DNA of 64,000 bases, from NCBI RefSeq assembly GCF_029076845.1, contig NZ_JARESE010000019.1:80438-144437 (forward strand). Reading direction: 5' to 3'. This document shows, piece after piece, positions 37,826-47,871 of the stretch. A program made the position numbers and the translations under genes. The number at the start of each line of letters is the position of its first letter. Within the stretch, counting starts at the first letter, position 1. The notes under the pieces are model-generated. The model was not told where the DNA came from. It did not search any database and was given only the letters and a program-made list of their open reading frames with translations. Source of the stretch: Novosphingobium album (ex Liu et al. 2023). GTDB lineage: Bacteria; Pseudomonadota; Alphaproteobacteria; Sphingomonadales; Sphingomonadaceae.

Positions 37826-37995
37826 ATGCGCCTCACGGCGCATGGCGGCACCAGCCCGCTCCTCCACCCGGCTTCCCATCGGAATGGGACTCCGTGGGAG
37901 GCCGGCCCCTCGGCGAAAATGTCCCCCGGACATTTTCGTCACCCTCGGACGGGCGCGGGCTGGTGCCGCAAGAAATGCGCTCTTCCGCGCATTTC
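37826..37995. repeat. Nested palindromic block upstream of smpB
   Basis: This region packs four perfect dyads. ATGCGCC at 37826-37832 pairs with 37837-37843. A 15-bp outer arm, GCGGCACCAGCCCGC at 37845-37859, pairs with 37955-37969. Inside it CGAAAATGTCC at 37914-37924 pairs with 37928-37938 across a CCC loop. GAAATGCGC at 37972-37980 pairs with 37987-37995. A transcript could form a closed multi-stem structure. No convincing reading frame occupies it. It may be a dispersed palindromic repeat or a structured leader of smpB. Confidence 0.8.
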
Positions 37996-38058
37996 CAAAC
38001 AACCCGACCCAATGCGCGATTTATTTTTCGCGGTGGCGCTCCTACATGCCGCACCACC

Positions 38059-38541
38059 ATGGCACGTCCCCAGCACAAATCGTTCGACAAGCAGAAAAGC
38101 GTCGCGGAAAACCGCAGGGCGCGTTTTGACTATCACATAGAGGATACTTTCGAGGCCGGCATCGCGCTGACCGGCACCGAGGTGAAATCGCTGCGCTTCG
38201 GGGAAGGCTCGATCGCCGAGGCCTATGCCGAGGTGCGCGGCGGCGAATGCTGGCTGGTCAATTCCAACGTGCCCGAATTCAGCCACGGCAACCGTTTCAA
38301 CCATGAACCCAAGCGCCCGCGCAAGCTGCTGCTGCACGAGCGCGAGATCTCCCGCCTGCAAGGCGCGGTGGAACGCAAGGGCATGACGCTGGTTCCGCTC
38401 TCGATCTATTTCAACAGTCGCGGCCGCGCCAAAGTGGAGCTGGCCCTTGCACGCGGCAAGAATGCGGCGGACAAGCGCGCGACGATCAAGGAACGTGACT
38501 GGAAGCGCGAGCAGGCAAGGGTAATGCGGGACCACGGATGA
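38059..38541 (+). CDS. smpB: SsrA (tmRNA)-binding protein SmpB
   Basis: Encodes 160 residues. [29 protein letters not shown] and [11 protein letters not shown] are hallmark segments, and the basic C-terminal tail ([19 protein letters not shown]) enters the ribosome A site. It delivers tmRNA to stalled ribosomes. The ATG is the conserved start; open frame upstream crosses the palindromic block and is not coding. Its stop overlaps the DUF2062 gene through ATGA. Confidence 0.97.
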   Translation: MARPQHKSFDKQKSVAENRRARFDYHIEDTFEAGIALTGTEVKSLRFGEGSIAEAYAEVRGGECWLVNSNVPEFSHGNRFNHEPKRPRKLLLHEREISRLQGAVERKGMTLVPLSIYFNSRGRAKVELALARGKNAADKRATIKERDWKREQARVMRDHG

Positions 38542-39107
38542 GTACGATGTTTGCCCGTTTCTCGCGCTGGTTCCATCGCCAGATGCCCACGCACGCGCAG
38601 CTTGAGGCCAACCGGCTGACCGCGCCGTTCACTCGCCGGCCGGAACTGTTCCGCTTCACCCGCCGCTCGGTGCCGCGCGGAGTCGCGGTGGGGCTGCTGG
38701 TGGGCATCTTCGCGCTGATCCCCGGCGTGCAGATCGTCGGCGCTGCGCTGCTGTGCGTGCCCTGGCGCGGCAATATCCCGATCGCGGCGGCGATGACCTT
38801 CCTGTCGAACCCGGCGACCACCCCGTTCATCCTGGCCGCGGCGATCTGGGTGGGCAACCGGCTGGGCTTCCACGCCGATCTCTCCACGTTCTATGCCTTG
38901 TACGAAAGCGGCGCGGGACCGCGCGCCTGGGGCTACTGGCTGCTGTCCGACGCGGCGCCGGCGCTGGTCATCGGCCTGCTGGTGATCTCCACCGTCGCGG
39001 CCGCGATCGGCTATGTGCTGGCCTTGTGGTTCTGGCGCACCTGGATCGGGCGCAAGCACCGCGCCCGCCTGGCCCGGTCGAGCCGGCCGCCGGACTTCGT
39101 GCCTTGA
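38538..39107 (+). CDS. DUF2062 inner-membrane protein
   Basis: Encodes 189 residues. The DUF2062 core is visible as [40 protein letters not shown] and a third hydrophobic helix [25 protein letters not shown]. Four or so membrane segments are predicted by eye. The function is unknown. It is coupled to smpB upstream (ATGA) and to cckA downstream (TTGA). Confidence 0.88.
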   Translation: MSTMFARFSRWFHRQMPTHAQLEANRLTAPFTRRPELFRFTRRSVPRGVAVGLLVGIFALIPGVQIVGAALLCVPWRGNIPIAAAMTFLSNPATTPFILAAAIWVGNRLGFHADLSTFYALYESGAGPRAWGYWLLSDAAPALVIGLLVISTVAAAIGYVLALWFWRTWIGRKHRARLARSSRPPDFVP

Positions 39108-41536
39108 CCGCCGAGGCGGCCACGCGGCGGGGCTGGACCGACTGGCTCGGCGTCGGCGTCGCGCTGGCCGGCAGTGCCTTGCTGCTCTGGTTCCTGACCA
39201 GGGACCCGGTCGTGGCCGGGGTCTTCGCGCTGGGGCTGGGCGTGCTCGCGCTGCTGGCCGCCACGCTGACCTTGCGCAAGCCCGCGCCGGTCACGCAGGA
39301 ATTCGCGCTGCCCGACTGGTCGGTCACGGTCACCGCGATCGAGCGGGCCGATGTCGCGGTCGCCATCGCCGATCGGGCCGGGCGGCTGGTCTGCGCCAAC
39401 CGCTGTTTCATCGAATGGTTCGGATCGGGCGGCGCGCCGCCGCAGATCCCGGTGCGGGCCAGTTCGGTCCATCGCCTGACCGACGCGGCGCGCGGCGCCT
39501 GGCGCGATGGCCGCGCGAAAGTCGACCTGGTGGAAGAGCGCGAGGCTGGCGCGGGCGGCCGCCGCTGGCGCGCCGAGGTGGAGCGTGCCGGGCGTGGCGA
39601 GGATTTCCTGGTCTGGCGGATCAGCACGGTCAGCATGGCCGATCCGGTGGCGGAACTGGTCGCGCAGCTTGACGGCAAGCTGGGCAAGGCGCTGTCGCGC
39701 GCGGGCATCGCCGCCGCGCTGGTCGATCCCGACGGCGCGATCCGCGCGGCCAGCGCCGGCTTCGCGCTGCGCGCCACGGGCGATGCCATGGCCGACATGG
39801 CCGGCCAGCCCTTCGTCGCGCAGCTTCGCCAGGAAGAGGGCGATCGCATCACCTGGATGCGCGAAGGCGCGCGCGGATCGCCACTGACGCTGTATTACCT
39901 GCCGGTGTCCGACCCGGACCTGCCCAGCGATCCCGATCCCGAAACCACGCCTTCGCTGATGCTGCTGGCCGATTCGGGCATCGCCATCGGCGGCGGCGAG
40001 GGCGGCGGCGGGGCCGCGCCGCATCTGGAAGCGCTGCTGGGCCAGTTGCCGCTGGGCCTGGCCATGGCCGATCGCGACGGCCGGCTGCTGTTCGCCAATG
40101 CCGCCTTCATGCGCGCCGCCTGCCGCGAGGGCGAGGCGCCGCCGACTTATCCCACCGACCTTGTCGTCAAGGAAGACAAGCGCGCCTTGTCCGAGGCGAT
40201 CCGCCGGTTCGGCCAGGGCCCGGCGACCGCCGGCGACATCGCCATCCGCCTGGCCGGCCAGCCCGACGATCCGGTTTCGCTCAGTCTCGCCGGCGTGCGC
40301 GGGCTGGGCGAGGCGGCGGTCCTGCTGGGGCTGACCGATTCCTCGGAGGAGACCCGGCTCAAGCGCCAGGTCGCGCAGGCGACCAAGATGCAGGCGGTCG
40401 GCCAGCTGGCCGGCGGCGTCGCGCACGATTTCAACAATGTGCTGACCGCGATCCTGGGCACTTGCGATCTCATGCTGATGCGCCACACGCCCGGCGATTC
40501 GGACTATGACGATATCCAGCAGATTCGCGCCAATTCGAATCGCGCCGCCTCGCTGACGCGCCAGCTCCTGGCCTTCTCGCGCCAGCAGACGCTACGGCCC
40601 GAAGTGCTGCAATTGCCCGATATCGTCTCGGAAACCTCACAGATGCTCAAGCGGCTGATCGGCGAGAAGATCCAGCTCGTCGTCACGCATGATCGCGATC
40701 TGGGCCCGGTGCGCGCGGACCCTTCGCAGCTAGGCCAGGTCATCATGAACCTGGTGGTCAATGCGCGCGATGCGATCCAGTCGCGCGGCGACGGCAAGGG
40801 GCGGCTGTCGCTCGCCACCCGGCGCGTCACCGCCGCCGACGTGCGGGCGATGCGCAGCGAGATCATCCCGGCGGGCGATTACACGGCGCTCGTGGTCGAG
40901 GACGATGGCGGCGGCATCCCGCCCGAGCATCTGGGCAAGATCTTCGAACCGTTCTTCACCACCAAGGAACAGGGCAAGGGCACCGGGCTCGGGCTTTCGA
41001 CGGTCTACGGCATCGTCAAGCAATCGGGCGGCTTCATCTTCGCCGACAGCGAGCCGGGCAAGGGCACGCGCTTTACCGTCTACCTGCCGGTCCACCACGT
41101 TGCGCCGGGCGCGGCCGCGCCGGCCCCCAAGCCGGTGCAGGCGCCCAGCAAGTGGGCGGGTGGCGGGCGCATCCTGCTGGTCGAGGATGAAGACCCGGTG
41201 CGCATGGTGGCCGAACGCGCGCTCACCCGCCAGGGCTATCAGGTGACATCCGCGCGCGATGGCGAGGAAGGGCTCGATCAGGTCCGGCAAGGCGGCCGGT
41301 TCGATCTTGTCATCAGCGATGTCGTCATGCCGACGATGGACGGTCCCGCGATGGCGCGCGAGATCCGCAAGATCGCCGCCGACCTGCCGGTGCTGTTCAT
41401 GTCGGGCTATGCCGAGGAGCAGCTGCGCAAGGAAATCGGCATCGCCAACGCGTGGTTCATGCCCAAGCCGTTCTCGGTGCAGCAGCTCTCCGAAAAGGTG
41501 GGCGACGTGCTGGCGCGGACGGCGCGCGTCGAGTGA
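39104..41536 (+). CDS. cckA: Hybrid sensor histidine kinase/response regulator CckA
   Basis: Encodes about 810 residues from a TTG overlapping the DUF2062 stop (TTGA); no better start is seen. Two membrane helices open the protein (WLGVGVALAGSALLLWFL, VAGVFALGLGVLALLAATL), then two PAS-like domains. The H-box is GGVAHDFNNVLTAILG. The ATP-binding domain shows NLVVNARDAI, GGGIPPEHLGKIFEPFFTTK and GKGTGLGLSTVYGIV. The receiver has DVVMPTMDGPAMA as phosphoacceptor and a KPF motif. In Caulobacter CckA, through ChpT, controls CtrA and CpdR; a CpdR-like receiver is present at 53.2-53.6 kb. Confidence 0.93.
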   Translation: MTAEAATRRGWTDWLGVGVALAGSALLLWFLTRDPVVAGVFALGLGVLALLAATLTLRKPAPVTQEFALPDWSVTVTAIERADVAVAIADRAGRLVCANRCFIEWFGSGGAPPQIPVRASSVHRLTDAARGAWRDGRAKVDLVEEREAGAGGRRWRAEVERAGRGEDFLVWRISTVSMADPVAELVAQLDGKLGKALSRAGIAAALVDPDGAIRAASAGFALRATGDAMADMAGQPFVAQLRQEEGDRITWMREGARGSPLTLYYLPVSDPDLPSDPDPETTPSLMLLADSGIAIGGGEGGGGAAPHLEALLGQLPLGLAMADRDGRLLFANAAFMRAACREGEAPPTYPTDLVVKEDKRALSEAIRRFGQGPATAGDIAIRLAGQPDDPVSLSLAGVRGLGEAAVLLGLTDSSEETRLKRQVAQATKMQAVGQLAGGVAHDFNNVLTAILGTCDLMLMRHTPGDSDYDDIQQIRANSNRAASLTRQLLAFSRQQTLRPEVLQLPDIVSETSQMLKRLIGEKIQLVVTHDRDLGPVRADPSQLGQVIMNLVVNARDAIQSRGDGKGRLSLATRRVTAADVRAMRSEIIPAGDYTALVVEDDGGGIPPEHLGKIFEPFFTTKEQGKGTGLGLSTVYGIVKQSGGFIFADSEPGKGTRFTVYLPVHHVAPGAAAPAPKPVQAPSKWAGGGRILLVEDEDPVRMVAERALTRQGYQVTSARDGEEGLDQVRQGGRFDLVISDVVMPTMDGPAMAREIRKIAADLPVLFMSGYAEEQLRKEIGIANAWFMPKPFSVQQLSEKVGDVLARTARVE

Positions 41537-41602
41537 GCATTGGCCAACCTTCCGCGTTCTGCCTATCCAGGGCACAGTAAGCAGGCATCGGGGTTCCTCG
41601 CG

Positions 41603-42258
41603 ATGACGATCCGCAATCCGCCCGAAATGGAACCGATCGATTTTTCCGATGCCAAGACCGCGTTCGTGATCGAACGCTGTCGCGGCAAGCGCGTGCTCGA
41701 TCTCGGCTGCGTGATGCATGATATCGCGCATTATCAAAGCCGCCATTTTCTGCATCGGGCCATCGCCGAGGTCGCGCAATCGGTGATCGGCCTCGATCTG
41801 CATCGGGAGGGCATCGAACACTTGCGATCCCTGGGATATGACGCACGGGGCGGCAATGCCGAGAACTTCGATTTCGATGAGCCGTTCGATGTCATTGTCG
41901 CCGGAGATATCGTCGAGCACCTGAGCAACCTCGACGGGTTGCTGTCCAGTTGCCTGCGCAACCTGACGCCCGACGGCCACATCATCGTCCAGAGCCCCAA
42001 CCCCTGGTACTGGCGCAATTGCGTCAAGGCCGTGCTTTATCGCGAAGTGCCCAACAATGCCGAGCACACGTGCTGGTTCTGTCCAAGGAATGGCGGCAAC
42101 TCGTGGAACGCTATGGACTGACGCTGGGCGCGATCGAGTTCGGCTCGCGCAATTTGAGCGATCGCCTTATGCCCTTGCCGCGTGGGCTCAGGCACTCCAG
42201 CTGGAGTGCGGAAACGGTGCGCTCGCCCCAGGCGGGCCAGGCGGGGCCGCGCGATTGA
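41603..42258 (+). pseudogene. SAM-dependent methyltransferase (type 11/12) with a -1 frameshift
   Basis: The first part reads as a class I methyltransferase: GKRVLDLGC motif I, VIGLDLHREGIEHL, FDVIVAGDIVEHLSNLDGLL and IIVQSPNPWYWRN. At about 42083, CCAAGG takes the frame to a premature stop soon after CWFCP. The alternative frame continues as KEWRQLVERYGLTLGAIEFG to a TGA at 42256-42258, and restoring one C (CCC AAG GAA) joins the two halves exactly. That TGA overlaps a TTG start for the next gene, which supports the longer product. Either the gene is broken or a base was lost in sequencing. ATG at 41603 is the likely start; TTG at 41540 is possible. Confidence 0.78.
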
Positions 42259-42917
42259 AAAAGGCCGGGCTTGTCGCCGCTGGCGTCCTCGTGCTGCTGA
42301 TAGCGGGCCTTCTCGCTTATGGCGCCAAGGGATACCGGGACGCGGTGAACGATGCGCCGGCGCTGGCCCGCCGCGCCGATCGGCTGATGGCCGCGGGGCG
42401 CGGGCCGGAAGCGCTGGGGCCGGGGCGCATCGACCAATTGCTGGCCGTCGAGGATCGCGGTTTCGTGCGCCACCATGGCGTCGATCTCGACAGTCGCGGC
42501 GCGGGCAAGACGACGCTGACCCAGTCGCTCGCCAAGCGCCTCGCGTTCGACCGTTTCGCGCCCGGCGTGAAGAAGATCCGCCAGACGGGTTACGCGATGG
42601 GGCTCGAAAGCCGGCTGACCAAGCGGCAGATCATCGCGCTGTGGCTCGATACCGCGCAGATGGGGCGAGGGCCGAACGGCTGGATGACCGGCTTCTTCAC
42701 CGCCAGCCGGCAGGCCTTCGGCCAGCCGCCGGCCGCGCTGGACCAGCGCCGGTTCCTCTCGCTCGTCGCGGTCGGCATCGCGCCCCGGCGATTCGATCTG
42801 TTCCACCGCGATACCGCGCTGGAAAACCGGGTCGGCCGGATCGAACGGCTGGTCGCCGGGACCTGCCGACCCACGGGAAACGGCGACGTCTGGCTGGAAG
42901 GCTGCGCGGGTACCTGA
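42255..42917 (+). CDS. Divergent GT51-type (MtgA-like) peptidoglycan transglycosylase
   Basis: Encodes 220 residues from TTG overlapping the previous stop. One N-terminal membrane helix (LVAAGVLVLLIAGLLAYGA) is followed by a GT51-like domain: LLAVEDRGFVRHHGVD has the catalytic Glu-Asp, GAGKTTLTQSLAKRLAF corresponds to the GGSTITQQLAKNL motif, and YAMGLESRLTKRQIIALWLD to the second-glutamate and helix segment. Several normally fixed positions differ and there is no transpeptidase domain. It may polymerise lipid II poorly or have another role. It ends 116 bases before recA. Confidence 0.78.
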   Translation: MKKAGLVAAGVLVLLIAGLLAYGAKGYRDAVNDAPALARRADRLMAAGRGPEALGPGRIDQLLAVEDRGFVRHHGVDLDSRGAGKTTLTQSLAKRLAFDRFAPGVKKIRQTGYAMGLESRLTKRQIIALWLDTAQMGRGPNGWMTGFFTASRQAFGQPPAALDQRRFLSLVAVGIAPRRFDLFHRDTALENRVGRIERLVAGTCRPTGNGDVWLEGCAGT

Positions 42918-42946
42918 TGGGCAAGGCGACATTTCCCGAATCCTTC

Positions 42947-42970
42947 GTTCCTCTCTTGTTCCAAAAGAAC
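42947..42970 (+). promoter_or_regulatory. LexA (SOS) box upstream of recA
   Basis: GTTC at 42947-42950 and GTTC at 42958-42961 are spaced by seven bases, the alphaproteobacterial LexA consensus GTTC-N7-GTTC. The second half also forms a dyad, GTTCCAAAAGAAC, at 42958-42970. It lies 73 bases before the recA start, consistent with SOS control of recA. Confidence 0.85.
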
Positions 42971-43033
42971 AAATGCGATACACGGGCTTTCGTTGACCTT
43001 TCCGGTCAGCCTAGTAGCTAGGAGGAACGTGTG

Positions 43034-44110
43034 ATGGCTGCACAGCTCAAGCTGATTCAGGAAGGCAAGGAAAAGGACTCGATGGACCGTCAGAAGGCGC
43101 TCGAAGCAGCGCTCGCGCAGATTGACCGCGCATTCGGCAAAGGCAGCGCGATGAAGCTGGGTTCGAAGGCGACGATGCAGGTGGAGGCGATCTCGACCGG
43201 CTCGCTCGGGCTTGACATCGCGCTGGGCGTCGGCGGGTTGCCGCGCGGCCGGGTGATCGAGATCTATGGCCCGGAAAGCTCGGGCAAGACCACGCTGGCG
43301 CTGCACTGCATTGCCGAAGCGCAGAAAATGGGCGGCACTGCCGCGTTCATCGATGCCGAGCACGCGCTCGATCCGGTCTATGCCAAGAAGCTGGGCGTCG
43401 ATATCGACGAACTGATCGTGTCGCAGCCCGACACGGGCGAGCAGGCGCTGGAGATCGTCGATACGCTGGTGCGTTCGAACGCGATCGACGTGCTGGTGGT
43501 CGATTCGGTCGCCGCGCTGGTTCCCCGCGCCGAGATCGAGGGTGAGATGGGCGACAGCCACGTCGGTCTCCAGGCCCGCCTGATGAGCCAGTCGCTGCGC
43601 AAGCTGACCGGGTCGATCAGCCGTTCGCGCTGCATGGTGATCTTCATCAACCAGCTGCGCATGAAGATCGGCGTGATGTACGGCAATCCCGAAACCACGA
43701 CCGGCGGCAACGCGCTCAAGTTCTATGCCTCGGTCCGCCTCGACATCCGCCGCACCGGCGCGATCAAGGACCGCGACGAGGTCGTGGGCAACGCCACCCG
43801 CGTGAAAGTGGTCAAGAACAAGGTCGCTCCGCCGTTCAAGCAGGTCGAATTCGATATCATGTATGGCGAAGGCGTGTCGAAGATCGGCGAGATTCTCGAT
43901 CTCGGCGTCAAGGCCGGCCTCGTCGAGAAGTCGGGCGCGTGGTTCAGCTACGATTCGATCCGCATTGGCCAGGGGCGCGAGAACGCCAAGACTTACCTGA
44001 AGGCCAATCCCGAAGTCGCCGACCGTCTCGAAAAGGCGATTCGCGCGCGGACCGAGGGGCTGGCCGAGGAAATGATGGTCGGCGCCTCGGCCGAAGACGA
44101 TGACGAATGA
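43034..44110 (+). CDS. recA: Recombinase RecA
   Basis: Encodes 358 residues. The Walker A motif is GPESSGKTT, with [13 protein letters not shown] as Walker B region, [14 protein letters not shown], and loop L2 [20 protein letters not shown]. It forms filaments on single-stranded DNA, promotes strand exchange and triggers LexA cleavage. AGGAGG at 43020-43025 precedes both an ATG (43034) and an in-frame GTG (43031); ATG is chosen. An SOS box lies upstream. Confidence 0.98.
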   Translation: MAAQLKLIQEGKEKDSMDRQKALEAALAQIDRAFGKGSAMKLGSKATMQVEAISTGSLGLDIALGVGGLPRGRVIEIYGPESSGKTTLALHCIAEAQKMGGTAAFIDAEHALDPVYAKKLGVDIDELIVSQPDTGEQALEIVDTLVRSNAIDVLVVDSVAALVPRAEIEGEMGDSHVGLQARLMSQSLRKLTGSISRSRCMVIFINQLRMKIGVMYGNPETTTGGNALKFYASVRLDIRRTGAIKDRDEVVGNATRVKVVKNKVAPPFKQVEFDIMYGEGVSKIGEILDLGVKAGLVEKSGAWFSYDSIRIGQGRENAKTYLKANPEVADRLEKAIRARTEGLAEEMMVGASAEDDDE

Positions 44111-44201
44111 TCCCGGCGCGGGGCCGGCATGACCGGCTCCGCCTTGCCGCTGCGGGCGGCATGGACCGGAACCGCGCGGCGTCTCGGGCATTGCTTCTGT
44201 C

Positions 44202-45137
44202 ATGACTTCAGCGCTCGCGGCCAAGGGCGAACCTCTTGCATCCGCCCCCCTTGCCGTCATCGTCAATCGTGGCGGCGGCACGGCCGCGAAGCTCGGCGAC
44301 AAGCTTGAAGAGCAGGTGCGCGCGGCTTTCGCCGCCACGGGCCGGCCGATCGACCTGCACTGCGTCGAAGGCCGTGATATCCCCCAGGCCGTGGCCCGCG
44401 CGCGGGGCGGGACCGTCGCGGTGGGCGGCGGCGATGGCACGCTGTCCTGCGCGGCCGGCGTGCTGGCCCGGCAGCAGCGGCGCCTCGCCGTGCTCCCGCT
44501 CGGCACGCTCAACCACTTCGCCCATGCCATCGGGCTGGACGGCACGCTGGAGCAGGCGGCGCGGGTGGCCGCCGGAGATCACGCACGCCGGATCGATCTG
44601 GGCTGTGCCGGCGATCGCCTGTTCATCAACAACGCCTCGATCGGCATTTACGCGCGCATGGTTCGCGATCGCGATCGGCGCGCCTTGCCGAAATGGCTGG
44701 CGACGATCCCCGCCGCGCTCGGCGTGCTGGCGCGGCCGGGCGCGCGCCATGTCCGGCTGATGATCGATGGCGAGACGCGCTTCATCAAGACCCCGCTGCT
44801 GTTCGTCGGCAACAACCGCTATTCGCTTGCCACGGGCCGGCTGGGCGAACGGGCGGAGCTGCGCGACGGGCTGCTCTCGCTCTATGCGGTCGCCGAGCGC
44901 GGCAGCCTCGGGCTCATCGTGACCGCGATCCGGGTGCTGGCGGGCAAGGCCGATCCACAAGCCGATTTCGCCGCGCTGGCCGATGCGCGCGAAGTCGTGG
45001 TCGCGGGCCATGGCGAGCACCAGGTCGCGATCGACGGTGAAGTGCACCAAATGCCTTTCCCCTTGCGCTTCGCCATTCGCCCGGCCGCGCTCGCGGTCAT
45101 GGTTCCCGCCGGAGAGAGCACCGGCGCGAGCGAATAG
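44202..45137 (+). CDS. Diacylglycerol kinase-family lipid kinase
   Basis: Encodes 311 residues. The nucleotide-binding signature [18 protein letters not shown] and [18 protein letters not shown] match the DAGK catalytic domain (YegS/LCB5 group), with [14 protein letters not shown] and the C-terminal [18 protein letters not shown] segment. It phosphorylates a lipid such as diacylglycerol or a sphingoid base; sphingolipid makers of this order would make the latter plausible, but nothing in the sequence decides it. It lies between recA and alaS. Confidence 0.88.
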   Translation: MTSALAAKGEPLASAPLAVIVNRGGGTAAKLGDKLEEQVRAAFAATGRPIDLHCVEGRDIPQAVARARGGTVAVGGGDGTLSCAAGVLARQQRRLAVLPLGTLNHFAHAIGLDGTLEQAARVAAGDHARRIDLGCAGDRLFINNASIGIYARMVRDRDRRALPKWLATIPAALGVLARPGARHVRLMIDGETRFIKTPLLFVGNNRYSLATGRLGERAELRDGLLSLYAVAERGSLGLIVTAIRVLAGKADPQADFAALADAREVVVAGHGEHQVAIDGEVHQMPFPLRFAIRPAALAVMVPAGESTGASE

Positions 45138-45205
45138 TTCGCCCGATCACCGCGATCGTGCCTTCGCGCTTGCCGCAGAACAGCGCCTGTTTTATCGGCG
45201 CAGAC

Positions 45206-47866
45206 ATGAGCTCGACCAACGAAATCCGCCGTTCTTTCCTCGAATACTTCGGCTCGCATGGGCACGAGGTGGTCCAGTCGGCGCCGTTGGTGCCGTATAA
45301 CGACCCGACGCTGATGTTCGTCAACGCGGGCATGGTTCCGTTCAAGAACGTTTTCACCGGGCTGGAGACCCGCGCGATCCCCCGCGCGACGTCCTCGCAG
45401 AAGTGTGTACGCGCCGGTGGCAAGCACAACGATCTCGACAACGTCGGCTATACCGCGCGCCACCATACCTTCTTCGAAATGCTCGGAAATTTCTCTTTCG
45501 GCGACTACTTCAAGGAGCAAGCGATCACCCATGCCTGGACCTTGCTGACCAGCGAATGGGGGCTGCCGAAGGACAAGCTGCTCGCCACCGTCTATCACAC
45601 CGATGACGAGGCGTTCGATCTCTGGAAGAAGATCGCCGGATTGCCCGAGGACCGGATCATCCGCATCCCCACCAAGGACAACTTCTGGGCGATGGGCGAT
45701 GATGGCCCCTGCGGCCCGTGCTCGGAAATCTTCTATGACCATGGCGATCACATCTGGGGCGGTCCACCGGGATCGCCCGAGGAAGATGGCGATCGCTTCA
45801 TCGAGATCTGGAACCTGGTGTTCATGCAGTTCGAGCAGGCGGCGGGCGAGATCGTCGGCGATCTGCCCAAGCCCTCGATCGACACGGGCATGGGGCTGGA
45901 ACGCATCGCCGCCGTGCTGCAGGGCCAGCATGACAACTATGATATCGACACCTTCCGCGCGCTGATCGCCGCTTCGGTGAGCCTTACCGGGGTTCCCGCC
46001 GAGGGGGAGAACCGGGCGAGCCATCGTGTCATCGCCGATCACTTGCGCTCCACCAGTTTCCTGCTGGCCGATGGCGTGCTGCCTTCGAACGAGGGGCGCG
46101 GCTATGTGCTGCGTCGCATCATGCGCCGCGCGATGCGCCACGCGCACCTGCTCGGCGCGGCGGACCCGCTGATGCACCGCCTCGTCCCCGCGCTCGTCAC
46201 CGAGATGGGCGATGCCTTTCCCGAGTTGCGCCGGGGCCAGCCGCTGATCGAGGAAGTGCTGGAACGCGAGGAAACCCGCTTCCGCCAGACGCTCGACAAG
46301 GGCCTGCGCCTGCTGGATGAGGCGACCGTGGGCCTGGGCGAAGGCGACAGCCTGCCCGGCGACACCGCCTTCCGCCTCTACGATACGTTCGGCTTCCCTT
46401 ACGATCTGACCGAGGACGCCTTGCGCGCGCGCGGCATCGCGGTCGATCGCGAGGGCTTCGATGCGGCGATGGCGAAGCAGAAGGCCGCTGCCCGTGCCGC
46501 GTGGAAAGGCTCCGGCGATGCCGCTTCCAACGAGATCTGGTTCGACATTGCCGAGCGCAACGGCGCCACCGAATTCACCGGCTATGCCTCGACCAGCGGC
46601 GAGGGCCGCGTCGTCGCGCTGGTCAGGGATGGCGCCGAAGTCTCCTCGGCCACCGCTGGCGAAGCGGTGTCGATCATCGTCAACCAGACGCCGTTCTACG
46701 GCGAAAGCGGCGGCCAGGTCGGCGATGCCGGCATGATCACCGGGGGCGATGGCCTGCGCATCGTGGTGGCGGATACGGCCAAGCCGCTCGGCCGCCTGCA
46801 CGCGCATCAGGCCCGGATCGAGGCGGGCACGATCCGGGTGGGCGATACCGTCCATCTCGCGGTCGATACCGCGCGGCGGGATGCCATCCGCGCCAATCAC
46901 TCCGCCACGCACTTGCTCCACGCGGCGCTGCGCAACCGGCTGGGCGATCACGTCACGCAGAAGGGCTCGATGGTGGCGCCCGATCGCCTGCGTTTCGATT
47001 TCTCGCACCCCAAGGCGCTGAGCGACGAGGATATCGCCGTGATCGAGGCCGAGGTGAATGCCGAGATCCGCCACAACGATCCCGTCACCACCCGGCTGAT
47101 GAGCCCGGACGATGCCGTGGCCGCCGGCGCCATGGCCCTGTTCGGCGAGAAATACGGCGAGGAAGTGCGCGTGCTGGCCATGGGACGGGCGAACTGGAAC
47201 GCCAGCGGGCACGCCTATTCGGTCGAGCTGTGCGGCGGCACCCATGTCAACGCCACGGGCGATATCGGCGTGTTTCGGATCGTTTCGGAAAGCGCGGTCA
47301 GCTCGGGCGTGCGCCGGATCGAGGCGCTGACGGGCGAAGGCGCGCGGCAATGGCTGGTCCATCGCGAGGATGCGCTGAAAGGCGCGGCCAGCCTGCTGCG
47401 CACCACGCCCGAGGACGTGGAAGCGCGCGTCGCCGCGCTGCTGGACGAGCGCAAGAAGCTGGAGCGCGAGCTGGCCGAAGCGAAGAAAGCGCTGGCGCTG
47501 GGCGGCGGCGGCGCGGTCGCGGCCGGGCCGGTGGACGAGGAAGTCGGCGGTGTGAAGTTCTCCGGCCAGGTGCTTGAAGGGCTCGATCCCAAGGAACTGC
47601 GCGGGCTGCTCGATCAGGCCAAGCAGCGCATGGGCTCGGGCGTGGCGGCGATCTGCGCGGTGAACGAAGGCAAGGCGAGCTTCGCGGTTGCCGTTACCGA
47701 TGATCTGATCGGCCGGTTCAGCGCGGTCGATCTGGTGCGGCTCGGCGTCGAGGCGCTCGGTGGCAAGGGGGGTGGCGGCCGGCCGGACATGGCGCAAGGC
47801 GGCGGGCCGGATGGCGGCAAGGGCGCCGAAGCGATCGCGGCGGTCAGGGCGGCACTGGCCGGTTGA
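45206..47866 (+). CDS. alaS: Alanyl-tRNA synthetase
   Basis: Encodes 886 residues. The class II catalytic part begins [15 protein letters not shown] with [18 protein letters not shown]. The editing domain shows [11 protein letters not shown] and the distal [10 protein letters not shown] zinc site. A coiled region then the C-terminal domain, with a glycine-rich stretch [16 protein letters not shown], end the protein. It charges tRNA-Ala and edits mischarged Ser or Gly. The start is the conserved one; codons upstream show no similarity. Confidence 0.98.
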   Translation: MSSTNEIRRSFLEYFGSHGHEVVQSAPLVPYNDPTLMFVNAGMVPFKNVFTGLETRAIPRATSSQKCVRAGGKHNDLDNVGYTARHHTFFEMLGNFSFGDYFKEQAITHAWTLLTSEWGLPKDKLLATVYHTDDEAFDLWKKIAGLPEDRIIRIPTKDNFWAMGDDGPCGPCSEIFYDHGDHIWGGPPGSPEEDGDRFIEIWNLVFMQFEQAAGEIVGDLPKPSIDTGMGLERIAAVLQGQHDNYDIDTFRALIAASVSLTGVPAEGENRASHRVIADHLRSTSFLLADGVLPSNEGRGYVLRRIMRRAMRHAHLLGAADPLMHRLVPALVTEMGDAFPELRRGQPLIEEVLEREETRFRQTLDKGLRLLDEATVGLGEGDSLPGDTAFRLYDTFGFPYDLTEDALRARGIAVDREGFDAAMAKQKAAARAAWKGSGDAASNEIWFDIAERNGATEFTGYASTSGEGRVVALVRDGAEVSSATAGEAVSIIVNQTPFYGESGGQVGDAGMITGGDGLRIVVADTAKPLGRLHAHQARIEAGTIRVGDTVHLAVDTARRDAIRANHSATHLLHAALRNRLGDHVTQKGSMVAPDRLRFDFSHPKALSDEDIAVIEAEVNAEIRHNDPVTTRLMSPDDAVAAGAMALFGEKYGEEVRVLAMGRANWNASGHAYSVELCGGTHVNATGDIGVFRIVSESAVSSGVRRIEALTGEGARQWLVHREDALKGAASLLRTTPEDVEARVAALLDERKKLERELAEAKKALALGGGGAVAAGPVDEEVGGVKFSGQVLEGLDPKELRGLLDQAKQRMGSGVAAICAVNEGKASFAVAVTDDLIGRFSAVDLVRLGVEALGGKGGGGRPDMAQGGGPDGGKGAEAIAAVRAALAG

Positions 47867-47871
47867 CCCCG

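Noticed and set aside
37812..38058. A tmRNA (ssrA) gene next to smpB
   Set aside because: No tRNA-like acceptor and T arm or tag reading frame is visible; only palindromes are found.
42071..42100. Programmed frameshifting in the methyltransferase
   Set aside because: There is no slippery heptamer or downstream stimulatory structure at the junction; simple base loss explains the data.
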